The notes beneath the pieces are model-generated. The model searched no databases, was not told where the DNA came from, and saw only the letters and a program-made list of their open reading frames with translations. The position numbers and the translations under genes were made by a program. From JAJDTQ01 sp963422385 (lineage in GTDB: Bacteria; Desulfobacterota; Binatia; UBA9968; JAJDTQ01), in the NCBI GenBank assembly GCA_963422385.1, contig OY729432.1:2604001-2668000 (forward strand): a stretch of DNA of 64,000 nucleotides, given 5' to 3'. Below, piece by piece: positions 16,165-23,428 of the stretch. Within the stretch, counting starts at the first letter, position 1. Every line of letters begins with the position of its first letter.

Positions 16165-16642
16165 CCCCGTCCGCTCCTCTGCGCTTGAGCGCTTTGAGGC
16201 CCTCGATCACCCGGCTTGCCTGCTCAGCCGTCGCCACCCGCCTGATTCCCTGGTTGCGCCGCAGCCAGCGCGAAAACCCCTCCGGCTCCCGCCACGCGAT
16301 CTCGCCCGCAAGCTCCGCGATGAAGCGCTGCTGCGCCGGCGACGCCAGACGCTTCACTCCGGGCGGCAGCTCCGCCCGCACCACCCGCACCACCGCGCAC
16401 CGACCCTCCCTCACGGACCTGAGACGCTTCGGCCGGCTCCCGGGCGCCTGCCCGAGCGGCCGCCCCAGCCGCGCCAACAACGCGCTCGCCTGACGCCGGT
16501 TCAACTCCTTGCAGCTCCCAACCCCGAACTCCGTCCGCAGCAACTCCCGATAGGTCCCGTCCTCGATCCCCAGCCGCGCCAGCGCCGCGTGGATGGATTT
16601 GATCTGCGCCCCGGTGATCGGCTTGACGTCGGCCTCAGCCAT
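16154..16642 (-). CDS. gemA: GemA / gp16-family regulatory protein
   Basis: The start at ATG 16642 (MAEADVKPITGAQIKSIH) fits the family better than the longer frame from 16672. ITGAQIKSIHAALARLGI, YRELLRTEFGVGSCKELNRRQASALL and a C-terminal ASPAQQRFIAELAGEIAWRE stretch are hallmarks of the Mu gp16/GemA family, associated with effects on host gyrase and gene expression. It overlaps both its neighbours, so it is in one transcription unit with the chimeric early gene and mor. Confidence 0.87.
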   Translation of the reverse strand: MAEADVKPITGAQIKSIHAALARLGIEDGTYRELLRTEFGVGSCKELNRRQASALLARLGRPLGQAPGSRPKRLRSVREGRCAVVRVVRAELPPGVKRLASPAQQRFIAELAGEIAWREPEGFSRWLRRNQGIRRVATAEQASRVIEGLKALKRRGADGDGA

Positions 16643-17495
16643 GATTCGGCTCCGGATATTCCCGTATCCCAAGACCCCCGGGCCACTCGGAAGGGTCGCC
16701 GCCCCTGGGGTCCTGCAACAGAATCCGCTGCCCGTCCTCGACCGGCAGCCCCCCGAGTTGTTTGACGAACACCGGAACCCCCCTCTCCCGGCACCCGTTC
16801 ACCACCGAGCGAATCCAGGCGACCTCGCAACGCCTCGCTTTCGGGCCGGACTCCCCGCCCACAATGACCCAGTCGAGGCCGTCCCGCAGCAACCCGCCGG
16901 GATGGCCCGGACTGCCGTGCAGCCTCAATACACGCAGCGCGTTGAACGTCGTTGCATTGCCGCCGCCGCGCTCCATCCCCAGCTTGACGACGTCGGTCAG
17001 ATCGACCGGCCCGAGCACCGGCTCCACGCTCACGAACCGCACTGCGGCCGGTGTTGCGAGCAGCACCGGAATGCGCTCGTCGGCACAGTCCTGGTTCTCC
17101 ACGCTCACGCCCAGCCAGACGTTGGGCAGCGACAGATGGTCATCCCTTCGCACAGGGCCGCCGCGACTGATTCGCTCGTCCGTCTGCGGGCTCAGGTAGG
17201 CCCGCATCCGATCTGCACGTTTGGTCAGTACCTGGAAGTTGTGGCGCGGGCATCGAGCCATCACGGCAAAGACCTGGTCCAGGAACCCGTCCGGCACAGA
17301 GGGATGGGAAGGCCAGTGGTCGCTGAACCACTGGAGGGCGCGGCTGTAGCTCCGCGTAGTCAGATCGCAGCCAGATGCGATGCGGCGGTAGCGCGATCCA
17401 TGGTTCCAGATCAGGGTAGAGACGCGAGCCGGACTGCGGCCTGCATGCCGACAGTAAGCCTCCATGAGAGTGACTAGGACGACTCGGTGATTCAT
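16635..17495 (-). CDS. chimera: small phage early regulator fused in frame to a truncated DUF5131 protein
   Basis: At 286 residues, positions ~1-62 (TLMEAYCRHAGRSPARVST ... RALQWFSDHWP) read like the short HTH regulators found next to phage repressors. From ~66 onward the sequence is DUF5131 (phage Gp37/Gp68 type): VPDGFLDQVFAVMARCPRH, FQVLTKRADRM, LPNVWLGVSVENQDCADERI, RFVSVEPVLGPVDL and DWVIVGGESGPKARRC. The N-terminal third of DUF5131, with its clustered cysteines (GC...GCxxCYA), is missing. The junction falls near 17297-17315. I infer an in-frame deletion that joined two genes and removed what lay between. Translation starts at ATG 17495, inside the operator region. Confidence 0.75.
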   Translation of the reverse strand: MNHRVVLVTLMEAYCRHAGRSPARVSTLIWNHGSRYRRIASGCDLTTRSYSRALQWFSDHWPSHPSVPDGFLDQVFAVMARCPRHNFQVLTKRADRMRAYLSPQTDERISRGGPVRRDDHLSLPNVWLGVSVENQDCADERIPVLLATPAAVRFVSVEPVLGPVDLTDVVKLGMERGGGNATTFNALRVLRLHGSPGHPGGLLRDGLDWVIVGGESGPKARRCEVAWIRSVVNGCRERGVPVFVKQLGGLPVEDGQRILLQDPRGGDPSEWPGGLGIREYPEPNHG

Positions 17496-17531
17496 ACCGC
17501 GCACATAGCGGTATAAATACCGCTATGTCAA
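17494..17531 (-). promoter_or_regulatory. early promoter overlapped by repressor operator 1
   Basis: A perfect 11-bp inverted repeat, ACATAGCGGTA at 17503-17513 and TACCGCTATGT at 17518-17528, has a 4-base TAAA spacer. A further ATACCGC/GCGGTAT pair (17494-17500 and 17508-17514) overlaps it. On the minus strand a TTGACA box (17531-17526) is followed 17-18 bases later by CTATGT/TATGTG as a -10. Repressor binding would therefore cover the promoter of the chimeric early gene, gemA and mor. Confidence 0.75.
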
Positions 17532-17555
17532 CCCCTATTGCGCAGCGGGGGCAGA

Positions 17556-17575
17556 ACGCGGTAAAAATACCGCGT
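17556..17575 (+). promoter_or_regulatory. operator 2, abutting the repressor start codon
   Basis: ACGCGGTA at 17556-17563 and TACCGCGT at 17568-17575 form a perfect 8-bp inverted repeat with an AAAA spacer. It shares the GCGGTA-N4-TACCGC core with operator 1. It ends on the base before ATG 17576. A TAAAAAT at 17562-17568 with TTGCGC 18 bases upstream could be the repressor promoter, which would give a nearly leaderless message and direct autoregulation. Confidence 0.75.
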
Positions 17576-18670
17576 ATGAGCATCAGGAATCGGCTCCTGG
17601 AATCGATCAGCGAAAGTGGCATGTCGGATCGTCAGGTGTCGGTGCTGGCTACTGGCAGCACCGACACCGTGCGCAATATGCGGCGCGGGGCAAGCCCACG
17701 TACGGATACCCTAGAGGCACTATGTAAGTCCCTCGGCTTGGAACTCCACGTTGGTCCGCCGCGCTCCTCCTCCTCCGGCTCCAAGGATCTGTATGTCGAG
17801 GGCCGAGATACAGAAGCGGGGCTATCGCCGGCGCACCTGCGCGATCTGGAATCGAGCGCCCGTGGGCTGGTACGGGTGGTGGTGGAGGCGGGCGGGGACC
17901 CATCGTGGGTGGAGCGTCACGCGTGGGAGGAGGAGGTGCGTGTGGAGGCGGGGCGGGTAGCGGTGGAGGTGGGAGGGAAGCGGCGGGCGTTGGGGCCTGG
18001 GGGATCCGTGCGGATACCGGCTGGGGAGTTGCATAGCCACTACAGCCTGGAGCCGTCGCGGTGGGTGTTGCTGGCGGAGGGCGCGGGCGAAAGTCTGGAC
18101 GACCCCACGGCGCTGGCGGAGCCGAGGGTTGAGTACGACCCCGGCATCCGGCAGATCGGGGTAGTGGCGGCGTTGGATGCCGAGGACATCCCGCCCGGCG
18201 CGCGGCCGGTGGACGTGCGCGGGATTCCAGCTACCGAGAGCACGGATGATGAGGAGTTCGAGTTGGTCCGGCGCTACGACGGCAGGGAGGTACGGATGGC
18301 GGCGGGGCATGGCGAGATTGTGGACACCGAGCCGGAGCCCGGCGAGGTCAAGTTTCGGCGGAATTGGCTCCGATCTCACGGCCTCAAGGCCACGAACCTG
18401 ATGCTGCTGGACGTGGTGGGGGATAGCATGTTTCCGACGATCCGGGAGGGCGACGCGGTGCTGATCGACGAATCCCGCCGCTCGCCGCAGAGCGGTCGGG
18501 TTTACGCCCTACGGACAACCGAGGGTCTGCTGGTGAAGCGTCTACGCAGGCGCAGGGGTCGCTGGTGGGCGGACAGCGACAATGATGAGTATCCGGCCCG
18601 CCCAATCCACGAGAATGACGAAGCCTTGGGCCTCGTCGTGTGGTGGGCACACACGGAGCAGTCGCGATGA
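17576..18670 (+). CDS. phage repressor: HTH, central cupin-like domain, S24 (LexA-type) peptidase
   Basis: I chose ATG 17576 over 17525 because the latter would put the start inside operator 1; there is no good ribosome site for either. The protein has 364 residues. Residues ~1-55 are an HTH (MSDRQVSVLATGSTDTVRNM). Residues ~95-175 read as a cupin barrel (WVERHAWEEEVRVEAGRVAV, then VRIPAGELHSHYSLEP). Residues ~245-350 are an S24 peptidase with Ser284 in VVGDSMFPTI and Lys321 in LLVKRL, spaced 37 apart as in LexA. It should hold the prophage silent by binding the GCGGTA-N4-TACCGC operators and self-cleave on RecA activation. A cupin between these domains suggests a second, ligand-sensing input. 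Confidence 0.85.
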   Translation: MSIRNRLLESISESGMSDRQVSVLATGSTDTVRNMRRGASPRTDTLEALCKSLGLELHVGPPRSSSSGSKDLYVEGRDTEAGLSPAHLRDLESSARGLVRVVVEAGGDPSWVERHAWEEEVRVEAGRVAVEVGGKRRALGPGGSVRIPAGELHSHYSLEPSRWVLLAEGAGESLDDPTALAEPRVEYDPGIRQIGVVAALDAEDIPPGARPVDVRGIPATESTDDEEFELVRRYDGREVRMAAGHGEIVDTEPEPGEVKFRRNWLRSHGLKATNLMLLDVVGDSMFPTIREGDAVLIDESRRSPQSGRVYALRTTEGLLVKRLRRRRGRWWADSDNDEYPARPIHENDEALGLVVWWAHTEQSR

Positions 18671-18686
18671 GGGGGCGAGACACCGT

Positions 18687-18734
18687 CCATCGGGGCGGTA
18701 GCTGACCCTGGCCCCCGCCCATAGGGGTTCCCAT
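18687..18734 (-). ncRNA. structured element copy A (C4-antisense-RNA-like candidate)
   Basis: Read on the minus strand, it contains ATGGGAA, CCTATGGGCGGGGGCC, then GGG-tca-GCTACC-g-CCCC. The same order of blocks occurs 1.1 kb away in copy B. The 16-base CCTATGGGCGGGGGCC is identical in both, and the following stem with a GCTACC loop is kept although its arms differ. From memory this resembles the C4 antisense RNAs of phages; that is not verified. It sits between the repressor stop and the methylase stop. Confidence 0.45.
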
Positions 18735-18833
18735 CTTGGTGGACGGCGACATCTTTATGGTCTGCATTGGCGACGGGCATGTCGTCGGGCTGGCCAGGTT
18801 ATCGGTTCTCAGCCCGTCGTGCCCATCACGGAG

Positions 18834-19670
18834 TCAGCCTCCGCCGCTGATCAGGAGTTCCTGCACCCTCCGTGTGGTTTTGGCGTTGGCCGAGTTGCGG
18901 GTCTGGACCTCCTCCAGTTCAAACTTCCTGAACAGTTCCCGGACCTCGGGGGTATCGTTGAGGGAGAGGATGAACCTGCCTTTGAGGCTGGCGAGGATGC
19001 CGGCCATGCGGGTGAAGTCCTGTCGCTCGAACAACCCTTTTCCATAGTCGTGCTCGTGTCCCCAGTAGGGGGGGTCGATGTAGAAGAGGGTGAAGGGTCT
19101 GTCGTATCGGGTGATGAACTGATGCCAGTGGAGGGATTCGATATGGACGCCTTGGAGGCGTTTGTGGGCGGCGGAGATGAGGCGGCGCATTTTGTCGGCG
19201 GTGAGCCTTGCGGGGTGATGGGGGCTGGCCATGCCGGTCTGACCGGGGGTGGCGTGGTTTGCGGGTTTGCCGCCGAAGGTGAGGCGCTGGAGGAAGGCGA
19301 ATCTTGCGGCGCGCTGGATATCGGTAAGGGTCTCTGGGGGGACGGCGCAGAGGCGGGCGAACTCGCGTCTTGACGAGAGCGTGCAGCGGAACTGGCGGGT
19401 GATCTCGTCGGGGTGCTCTCGGACCATTCGGAAGAGATTGGTGATGTCGCCGTTGATGTCGTTGAGGATCTCGGATTTGGGTTTCTTGGCTCTTCTGAAG
19501 AAGACGCCGCCCATGCCGGAGAAGGGTTCAGCGTAACAGGCATGGGGGACTGCGTCGATGCGCTTGATGATGCGCTGGGCCAGGTAGCGTTTGCCGCCGA
19601 ACCAGGGGGCGAGGGGTTCGGCGGGGTCGGTGTCCTGGAACGTTTCCGGGACGGTGTCGGCGGTTGACAT
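18834..19670 (-). CDS. DNA adenine methyltransferase, Dam/D12 class
   Basis: The start at ATG 19670 is set by GGGAGAT upstream and by the family N-terminus; a longer frame reads through structured RNA-like sequence. The 278-residue protein has motif I AEPFSGMGGVFFRR preceded by APWFGGKRYLAQ, and the catalytic DPPY box in FYIDPPYWGHEHDYGKG. Such enzymes methylate the N6 of adenine, in phages usually to evade host restriction or to modulate promoters. It runs opposite to the repressor. No restriction enzyme is adjacent, so it is an orphan methylase. Confidence 0.9.
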   Translation of the reverse strand: MSTADTVPETFQDTDPAEPLAPWFGGKRYLAQRIIKRIDAVPHACYAEPFSGMGGVFFRRAKKPKSEILNDINGDITNLFRMVREHPDEITRQFRCTLSSRREFARLCAVPPETLTDIQRAARFAFLQRLTFGGKPANHATPGQTGMASPHHPARLTADKMRRLISAAHKRLQGVHIESLHWHQFITRYDRPFTLFYIDPPYWGHEHDYGKGLFERQDFTRMAGILASLKGRFILSLNDTPEVRELFRKFELEEVQTRNSANAKTTRRVQELLISGGG

Positions 19671-19726
19671 CAGGGGGATCTCCCACGATAGTTGCACCCG
19701 CCCCTTGGGGGGTGGCGGGACGGCCG

Positions 19727-19814
19727 TTGAGCGGCCGGCAGCGGTCGTGGGAGGTTTGTTCTCCCGGTTCGGGATGTTGGTAGCATCCCGGCCCCCGCCC
19801 ATAGGCTTTTCCAT
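19727..19814 (-). ncRNA. structured element copy B upstream of the methylase
   Basis: On the minus strand the order is ATGGAAAAG, CCTATGGGCGGGGGCC, GGGATG-ctaccaa-CATCCC, then GGGAG-aacaaa-CTCCC and a GCCGGCCGC/GCGGCCG-type stem. Several good hairpins follow one another just upstream of the methylase start, so it looks like a leader or antisense RNA controlling that gene. Together with copy A it points to a conserved RNA. The remaining part of 19671-19972 holds only the expected promoter region of the rightward operon. Confidence 0.5.
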
Positions 19815-19972
19815 TCAGGCTCGTCCGATCCGGGGCGGGTTCGTTCGTTCAACATAACACCTGGAAAGTGACACGAATGGGGCGGTCTGTGTCCCGCATC
19901 TGTCTGTAAGATGGGGGTCATGGGGAGAGGTGCGCGTTATGAAGTGCTGGCTGCAGGGCGGGGGGCGAGGAG

Positions 19973-21262
19973 ATGAGTGCATTGGACGGGTGGATAGACG
20001 TGTGTCGTGTGGGGCGGTGGCGCGGGATGGACGGCAGGGCGGTGACGCTGGGGGAGGCGGACCTGGACGGGATGGTACGCGAGCAGGGTGTTGGGGACCC
20101 TGCGCCGGTGGTGGTGGGGCATCCTGGGACGGACGCGCCGGCGTATGGGTGGGTGGATGGTTTGCGGCGGGCGGGGGACCGATTGCAGGCGCGGTTGCGG
20201 GACATTGATCCGAGTTTCCGGAGTGCGGTGGAAGCGGGTCGGTACGCGGGTCGTTCGGTGGCGTTGGAGCGGGGGGAGGAAGGCGGTTATCGGGTGCGGC
20301 ACGTGGGGTTTCTGGGTGGCGCGGCGCCGGCGGTGCCGGGGTTGTCGCCGACGCAGTTCAGCGGCGAGGCGGACTGTGTGATCGAGTTGGGGGCGGCGGA
20401 GTTGGCGACGGGTGAGGATCGTTGGGCGTGGGGGACGATGGCGCGTGTGCTGCGGCGGTGGCGGGAGTGGCTGATCGAGGCGCACGGGGTGGAGAAGGCG
20501 GACGGGATCGTGAGCGAGTACGACGTGAAGGCGGTGGCGGAAGCGCAAGCGCAGCGGGAGTCCGGCGCACCCCCATCAACCGCCAGTCTGGCGGACCAAT
20601 CCACACGGACGAACACAGGACAATCCACACATAAAAGCGGCGAAGATGGGAGCGGGGCGGAATTCTCCGGCGGCCTGGCGGCGGGTGGAACCATGCCCGG
20701 CGGCGCGTCTGCCATCCAGGCAGGCGGGGCTGCCGGCCCCGCCTCATCGCAAGGATCCGAGGAGGGAGAGATGACGGAGCGGGAGAGTCGGGAGCGGGCA
20801 GACCGAGAGCAGTTGGCGGCGGAGCGAGAGGCGTTGGCGGCGCGGGAGGCGGCCTTCGAGGCGCGGGAGCGTCTGCGCGCGGCGGAAACGGAGCTGGCGG
20901 AACACGTGAAGGCGGGGCGGGTGCTGCCCGGGGAGGCTCCGGGCTTGGCGGCGCTGATGGCGTCGTTGCCGGGGGACGAGGAGGCGGAGCTGGTGTTTGC
21001 GGCGGCGCAGCCTGGGGGCGGCCATGTTCGGATGGCTCCTGGGGCGTATTTGCGGGAGTTTCTGTCGGGTCTGCCGGAGCGTGTGATCTACCGGGAGCTG
21101 GCGGGGCCTGGGAGGGCGCCTGAGGGGATTGGGGGCAAGGACCCTGGGGAGGTGGCGCGTGCGGCGCAGGCGCTGCTGGCGGCGGATGAGAGCGGGGAGC
21201 TGCGGATCGACCAGGCGGTGAGGCAGGTGCTGGGCGAGAGGGGAGAGCAAGGGAATGTCTGA
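19973..21262 (+). CDS. prohead protease with C-terminal scaffold (Mu gpI-like)
   Basis: This 429-residue protein opens the rightward virion operon. Residues ~1-190 match Mu I-type phage proteases (DPAPVVVGHPGTDAPAYGWV, then AGRSVALERGEEGGYRVRHVGFLG and PAVPGLSP). Residues ~195-265 are a low-complexity linker. The last ~160 residues form a charged helical scaffold (REQLAAEREALAAREAAFEARER) and a C-terminal capsid-binding part. Protease cleavage of the scaffold during head maturation is the known role. The stop overlaps the start of the next gene. Confidence 0.85.
   Translation: MSALDGWIDVCRVGRWRGMDGRAVTLGEADLDGMVREQGVGDPAPVVVGHPGTDAPAYGWVDGLRRAGDRLQARLRDIDPSFRSAVEAGRYAGRSVALERGEEGGYRVRHVGFLGGAAPAVPGLSPTQFSGEADCVIELGAAELATGEDRWAWGTMARVLRRWREWLIEAHGVEKADGIVSEYDVKAVAEAQAQRESGAPPSTASLADQSTRTNTGQSTHKSGEDGSGAEFSGGLAAGGTMPGGASAIQAGGAAGPASSQGSEEGEMTERESRERADREQLAAEREALAAREAAFEARERLRAAETELAEHVKAGRVLPGEAPGLAALMASLPGDEEAELVFAAAQPGGGHVRMAPGAYLREFLSGLPERVIYRELAGPGRAPEGIGGKDPGEVARAAQALLAADESGELRIDQAVRQVLGERGEQGNV
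20771..21262 (+). CDS. nested in-frame scaffold protein (Mu Z / lambda Nu3-like)
   Basis: An internal ATG at 20771, in frame with the protease gene, is preceded by GGAGGGAG at an ideal distance. It would give a separate 163-residue protein beginning MTERESRERADREQ that contains only the scaffold part. Mu (I/Z) and lambda (C/Nu3) use the same arrangement to make excess scaffold. The ribosome site in the middle of a long frame is the evidence; expression is inferred. Confidence 0.7.
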   Translation: MTERESRERADREQLAAEREALAAREAAFEARERLRAAETELAEHVKAGRVLPGEAPGLAALMASLPGDEEAELVFAAAQPGGGHVRMAPGAYLREFLSGLPERVIYRELAGPGRAPEGIGGKDPGEVARAAQALLAADESGELRIDQAVRQVLGERGEQGNV

Positions 21263-21842
21263 GTATTTGTTGACCAGGAACTTTACGGCGCAGGGGGCGG
21301 TTCCGGCCCGGAGGATCGTCAAGGCGGGAGCGGGCTCCGGGCAGGTGGCGGCGGCGGACAGCGGTGCGGCGGCGCTGCTGGGGGTGGCGGACGAGTTGGG
21401 CGGTGCAGGCGGCGGGCGCGTGGACGTGCACGTGGCGGGCATTGCCGGGGTGGTTGCGGGCGGGGCATTCGCGGTGGGCGCGATGCTCACCTCCGACGCC
21501 AACGGCAAGGCGGTTGCAGCGGTCCCGGCTGCTGCCGATCTGCGGAGCGAGATCGTGAACGGCGCGGGTTCGAGCGCGGACATCGCGGTGGCCGACGTGA
21601 CGACTGCGGACGCGCTCGGGGCGGTGATCGAGCTGGCTGACGACGGCAGGGCGTTGGTCGTGCGTGATGCGGAAATCACGGAAGACGGCAAGATCCAGTC
21701 CGCGACGGACACCACGGGCAAGAAGCTCCTGGTGCTGTGGACTCGAGCTTCGGCCCGGGCGGCGGTCATCGGCCGGGCGCTCGGGAGTGCTGCGGCGGAC
21801 GGCGACGTCGTGCCGGTATTGATAGCGCACGCGGCGCTGTAG
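21255..21842 (+). CDS. capsid decoration/stabilising protein (DUF2190-like)
   Basis: This 195-residue protein starts SEYLLTRNFTAQGAVPARRIVKAG, the pattern of small head-decoration proteins in Mu-like and related phages. It continues with Ala/Gly/Val-rich beta repeats (ALLGVADELGG ... GAMLTSDANGKAVAA) and ends GDVVPVLIAHAAL. It sits between the protease/scaffold and the major capsid gene. The second half (DAEITEDGKIQSATDTTGKK onward) is an extension of unknown role. Confidence 0.65.
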   Translation: MSEYLLTRNFTAQGAVPARRIVKAGAGSGQVAAADSGAAALLGVADELGGAGGGRVDVHVAGIAGVVAGGAFAVGAMLTSDANGKAVAAVPAAADLRSEIVNGAGSSADIAVADVTTADALGAVIELADDGRALVVRDAEITEDGKIQSATDTTGKKLLVLWTRASARAAVIGRALGSAAADGDVVPVLIAHAAL

Positions 21843-21853
21843 AGGAGGAACCC

Positions 21854-22813
21854 ATGCCCGAGAACATTTTATCGACGTATCCGGTGGACTTCGAGCGGAC
21901 GGCGATAGCGGCGGCGTACCGCAACCCTCTGTACATTGCGGGAGAGGTATTTCCGCGGGTGGGGGTGGGGCGGAAGGAGTACCGCTACACGGAGTATCCG
22001 ATAGCGGAGAGCTTCACGGTGCCGGACACGCGGATCGGGAGGCGGTCGGCGCCGACGATGGTGCACTTCAGCGCGGTGGAGAAGCCCGGGGCGTGCGAGG
22101 ACTACGGGCTGGAGGACGCGATACCGGACGACGACGTGAGGAACGCGCCGTCCAGTGCGGCGAACCCCATCGACCGTTCGACCATGCTGTTGACGGACCT
22201 GTTGATGATCGGCCGGGAGCAGCGGGCGGCCGCTCTGGCGTTAGACAAGGGGAAGTACCCGGCCTCGAACAAGGTGACGCTGGCGGGGAACCATCAGTGG
22301 AGCGTGGACCACGCGGACTCGGACCCGATCGAGGACATACTGGGAGCGATGGAAGGGATGGTGGTTCCGCCGACGCATCTGTTGTTGGGGAGCGTGGTGT
22401 GGCAGAAGCTGCGGACGCACAAGGTGATCCTGAAGGCGTTGAACCGGACGGACGGGGACCGCGGGATAGCGCGGCGGCAGGACGTGGCGGAGTTGTTCGA
22501 GTTGCAGGGGCTGGTGGTGGGTCAGACCTGGGTGAACTCGAAGCCTCGGGGGCAGGCGGCGGTGCTGGCGCGGGTGTGGGGCAAGAGTGCGCTGCTGTTT
22601 CGGCGGGACCCCAACGCGGACGTGACGGGGCCGCCGACCCTGGGGGTCACCGCGGAGTATCGGGGCCGGGAGGTGCGGACGGGGTTTGACGAGAGTCTGG
22701 GGGCGCGCGGGGCGCACCGGGTGCGGGTGGTGGACACGTGCGAGGAGCGGATGATCCGCCGTTGGCGGGGTATCTGTTCGACCAGGCGGTGGCGTGATGG
22801 GTGCGTTGTATGA
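21854..22813 (+). CDS. major capsid protein (last residues frameshifted)
   Basis: AGGAGGA precedes ATG 21854. The 319-residue reading has features of a major head protein in this position: an N-terminal arm, FERTAIAAAYRNPLYIAGEVFP, a PRVGVG-KEYRYTEYP block, and a beta-rich core ending GAHRVRVVDTCEERM. The C-terminus as read is basic and odd (IRRWRGICSTRRWR). In the next frame the same bases encode LAGYLFDQAVA followed by a TGA at 22795-22797 that overlaps the next start codon. A one-base deletion near 22753-22760 therefore probably altered the C-terminus. Family assignment is by position and general features. Confidence 0.7.
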   Translation: MPENILSTYPVDFERTAIAAAYRNPLYIAGEVFPRVGVGRKEYRYTEYPIAESFTVPDTRIGRRSAPTMVHFSAVEKPGACEDYGLEDAIPDDDVRNAPSSAANPIDRSTMLLTDLLMIGREQRAAALALDKGKYPASNKVTLAGNHQWSVDHADSDPIEDILGAMEGMVVPPTHLLLGSVVWQKLRTHKVILKALNRTDGDRGIARRQDVAELFELQGLVVGQTWVNSKPRGQAAVLARVWGKSALLFRRDPNADVTGPPTLGVTAEYRGREVRTGFDESLGARGAHRVRVVDTCEERMIRRWRGICSTRRWRDGCVV

Positions 22814-23252
22814 GGTGCGGAGTCCGTTGAAGCACGCTCGGCGGCGTTACGAGCCTGGGGAGGAGATCGTGCTCGAGGACGAGGCGGCGGGGCCGCTGCT
22901 GGAGTCCGGGGTGATCGCATGGCTCTCCGAGGGAGAGAGGCGCCCGGCTGGAACCTCTGCGGCAGGTTCGGACGGTGAGGGAGAGAGCGGGGCGAAGGGC
23001 GGAGAGAGCAAGCGGCCGGCCGGGAGCGGGGCGAACCCGGATTCCGGGGCTGAGGCCGCGGGTCGGGCGGCGGTGCTGCGGGAGGCGATTGCGGCATTGG
23101 GGCCGGAGGCCAGGGAGCCGGAGCAGTGGACCCGGTCGGGGAAGCCGGAGGTACGGGCGCTGGAGGCGGCGAGCGGTCTCGGGGGCGTGAGCGCGGCGGA
23201 GCGGGACGCGGCGTGGGCGGCGTATCAGGGAGAGAAGGGGGAAGGCGAATGA
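22797..23252 (+). CDS. Mu-like virion-operon protein with C-terminal PEVRALE...AERDAAW domain
   Basis: This 151-residue protein starts at ATG 22797, overlapping the restored capsid stop. The N-terminal part (YEVRSPLKHARRRYEPGEEIVLE) reads like the short beta domain of FluMu-type proteins (HI1506 class), followed by a Gly/Ser-rich linker. The C-terminal ~50 residues (EQWTRSGKPEVRALEA ... SAAERDAAWAAYQ) are repeated in a second gene at 25773-26132. The function is unknown; both copies lie next to head-tail connector and baseplate genes. Confidence 0.65.
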   Translation: MGALYEVRSPLKHARRRYEPGEEIVLEDEAAGPLLESGVIAWLSEGERRPAGTSAAGSDGEGESGAKGGESKRPAGSGANPDSGAEAAGRAAVLREAIAALGPEAREPEQWTRSGKPEVRALEAASGLGGVSAAERDAAWAAYQGEKGEGE

Positions 23253-23427
23253 CCAAGGGTGAGCGTCGTGTGGGCATCGGGTTCAACCCGTCGGGCAGCG
23301 AGGCGGTGGACCGGATCAAGCGGCAGGCGGCGGACATGATCGACGGCATCGAGTGCATCACGGCGTCGTCGCCCGCGGTGTCCGTGGAGGTGGGGCGGTG
23401 AAGGCGGCGACGAGGCGGGCAGAGTAG
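23249..23427 (+). pseudogene. small phage protein resembling the Acb2/DUF7681 class, frameshifted
   Basis: The frame from ATG 23249 gives RRVGIGFNPSGSEAVDRIKRQA ADMIDGIE and stops at 23401. In the next frame the bases up to TAG 23425-23427 encode AVKAATRRAE. From memory, phage proteins with an N-terminal FNPSxxxxVDxIKxxAxxLID block end in (M)WAVKAAT, and relatives act as sponges for cyclic-nucleotide signals of CBASS immunity. The two halves are here in different frames with about 14 residues between them instead of ~28, so this copy looks internally deleted and broken. The family link is tentative. Confidence 0.5.
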
Positions 23428-23428
23428 C

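Noticed and set aside
18736..19047. short plus-strand frame MVDGDIFMVCIGDGHVVGLARL
   Set aside because: Runs into antisense of the methylase after ~25 codons; the opening part looks protein-like but is too short to support a gene.
21737..21853. 39-codon upstream extension of the capsid gene
   Set aside because: Overlaps the coding end of the decoration gene; AGGAGGA before ATG 21854 and the family N-terminus support the later start.
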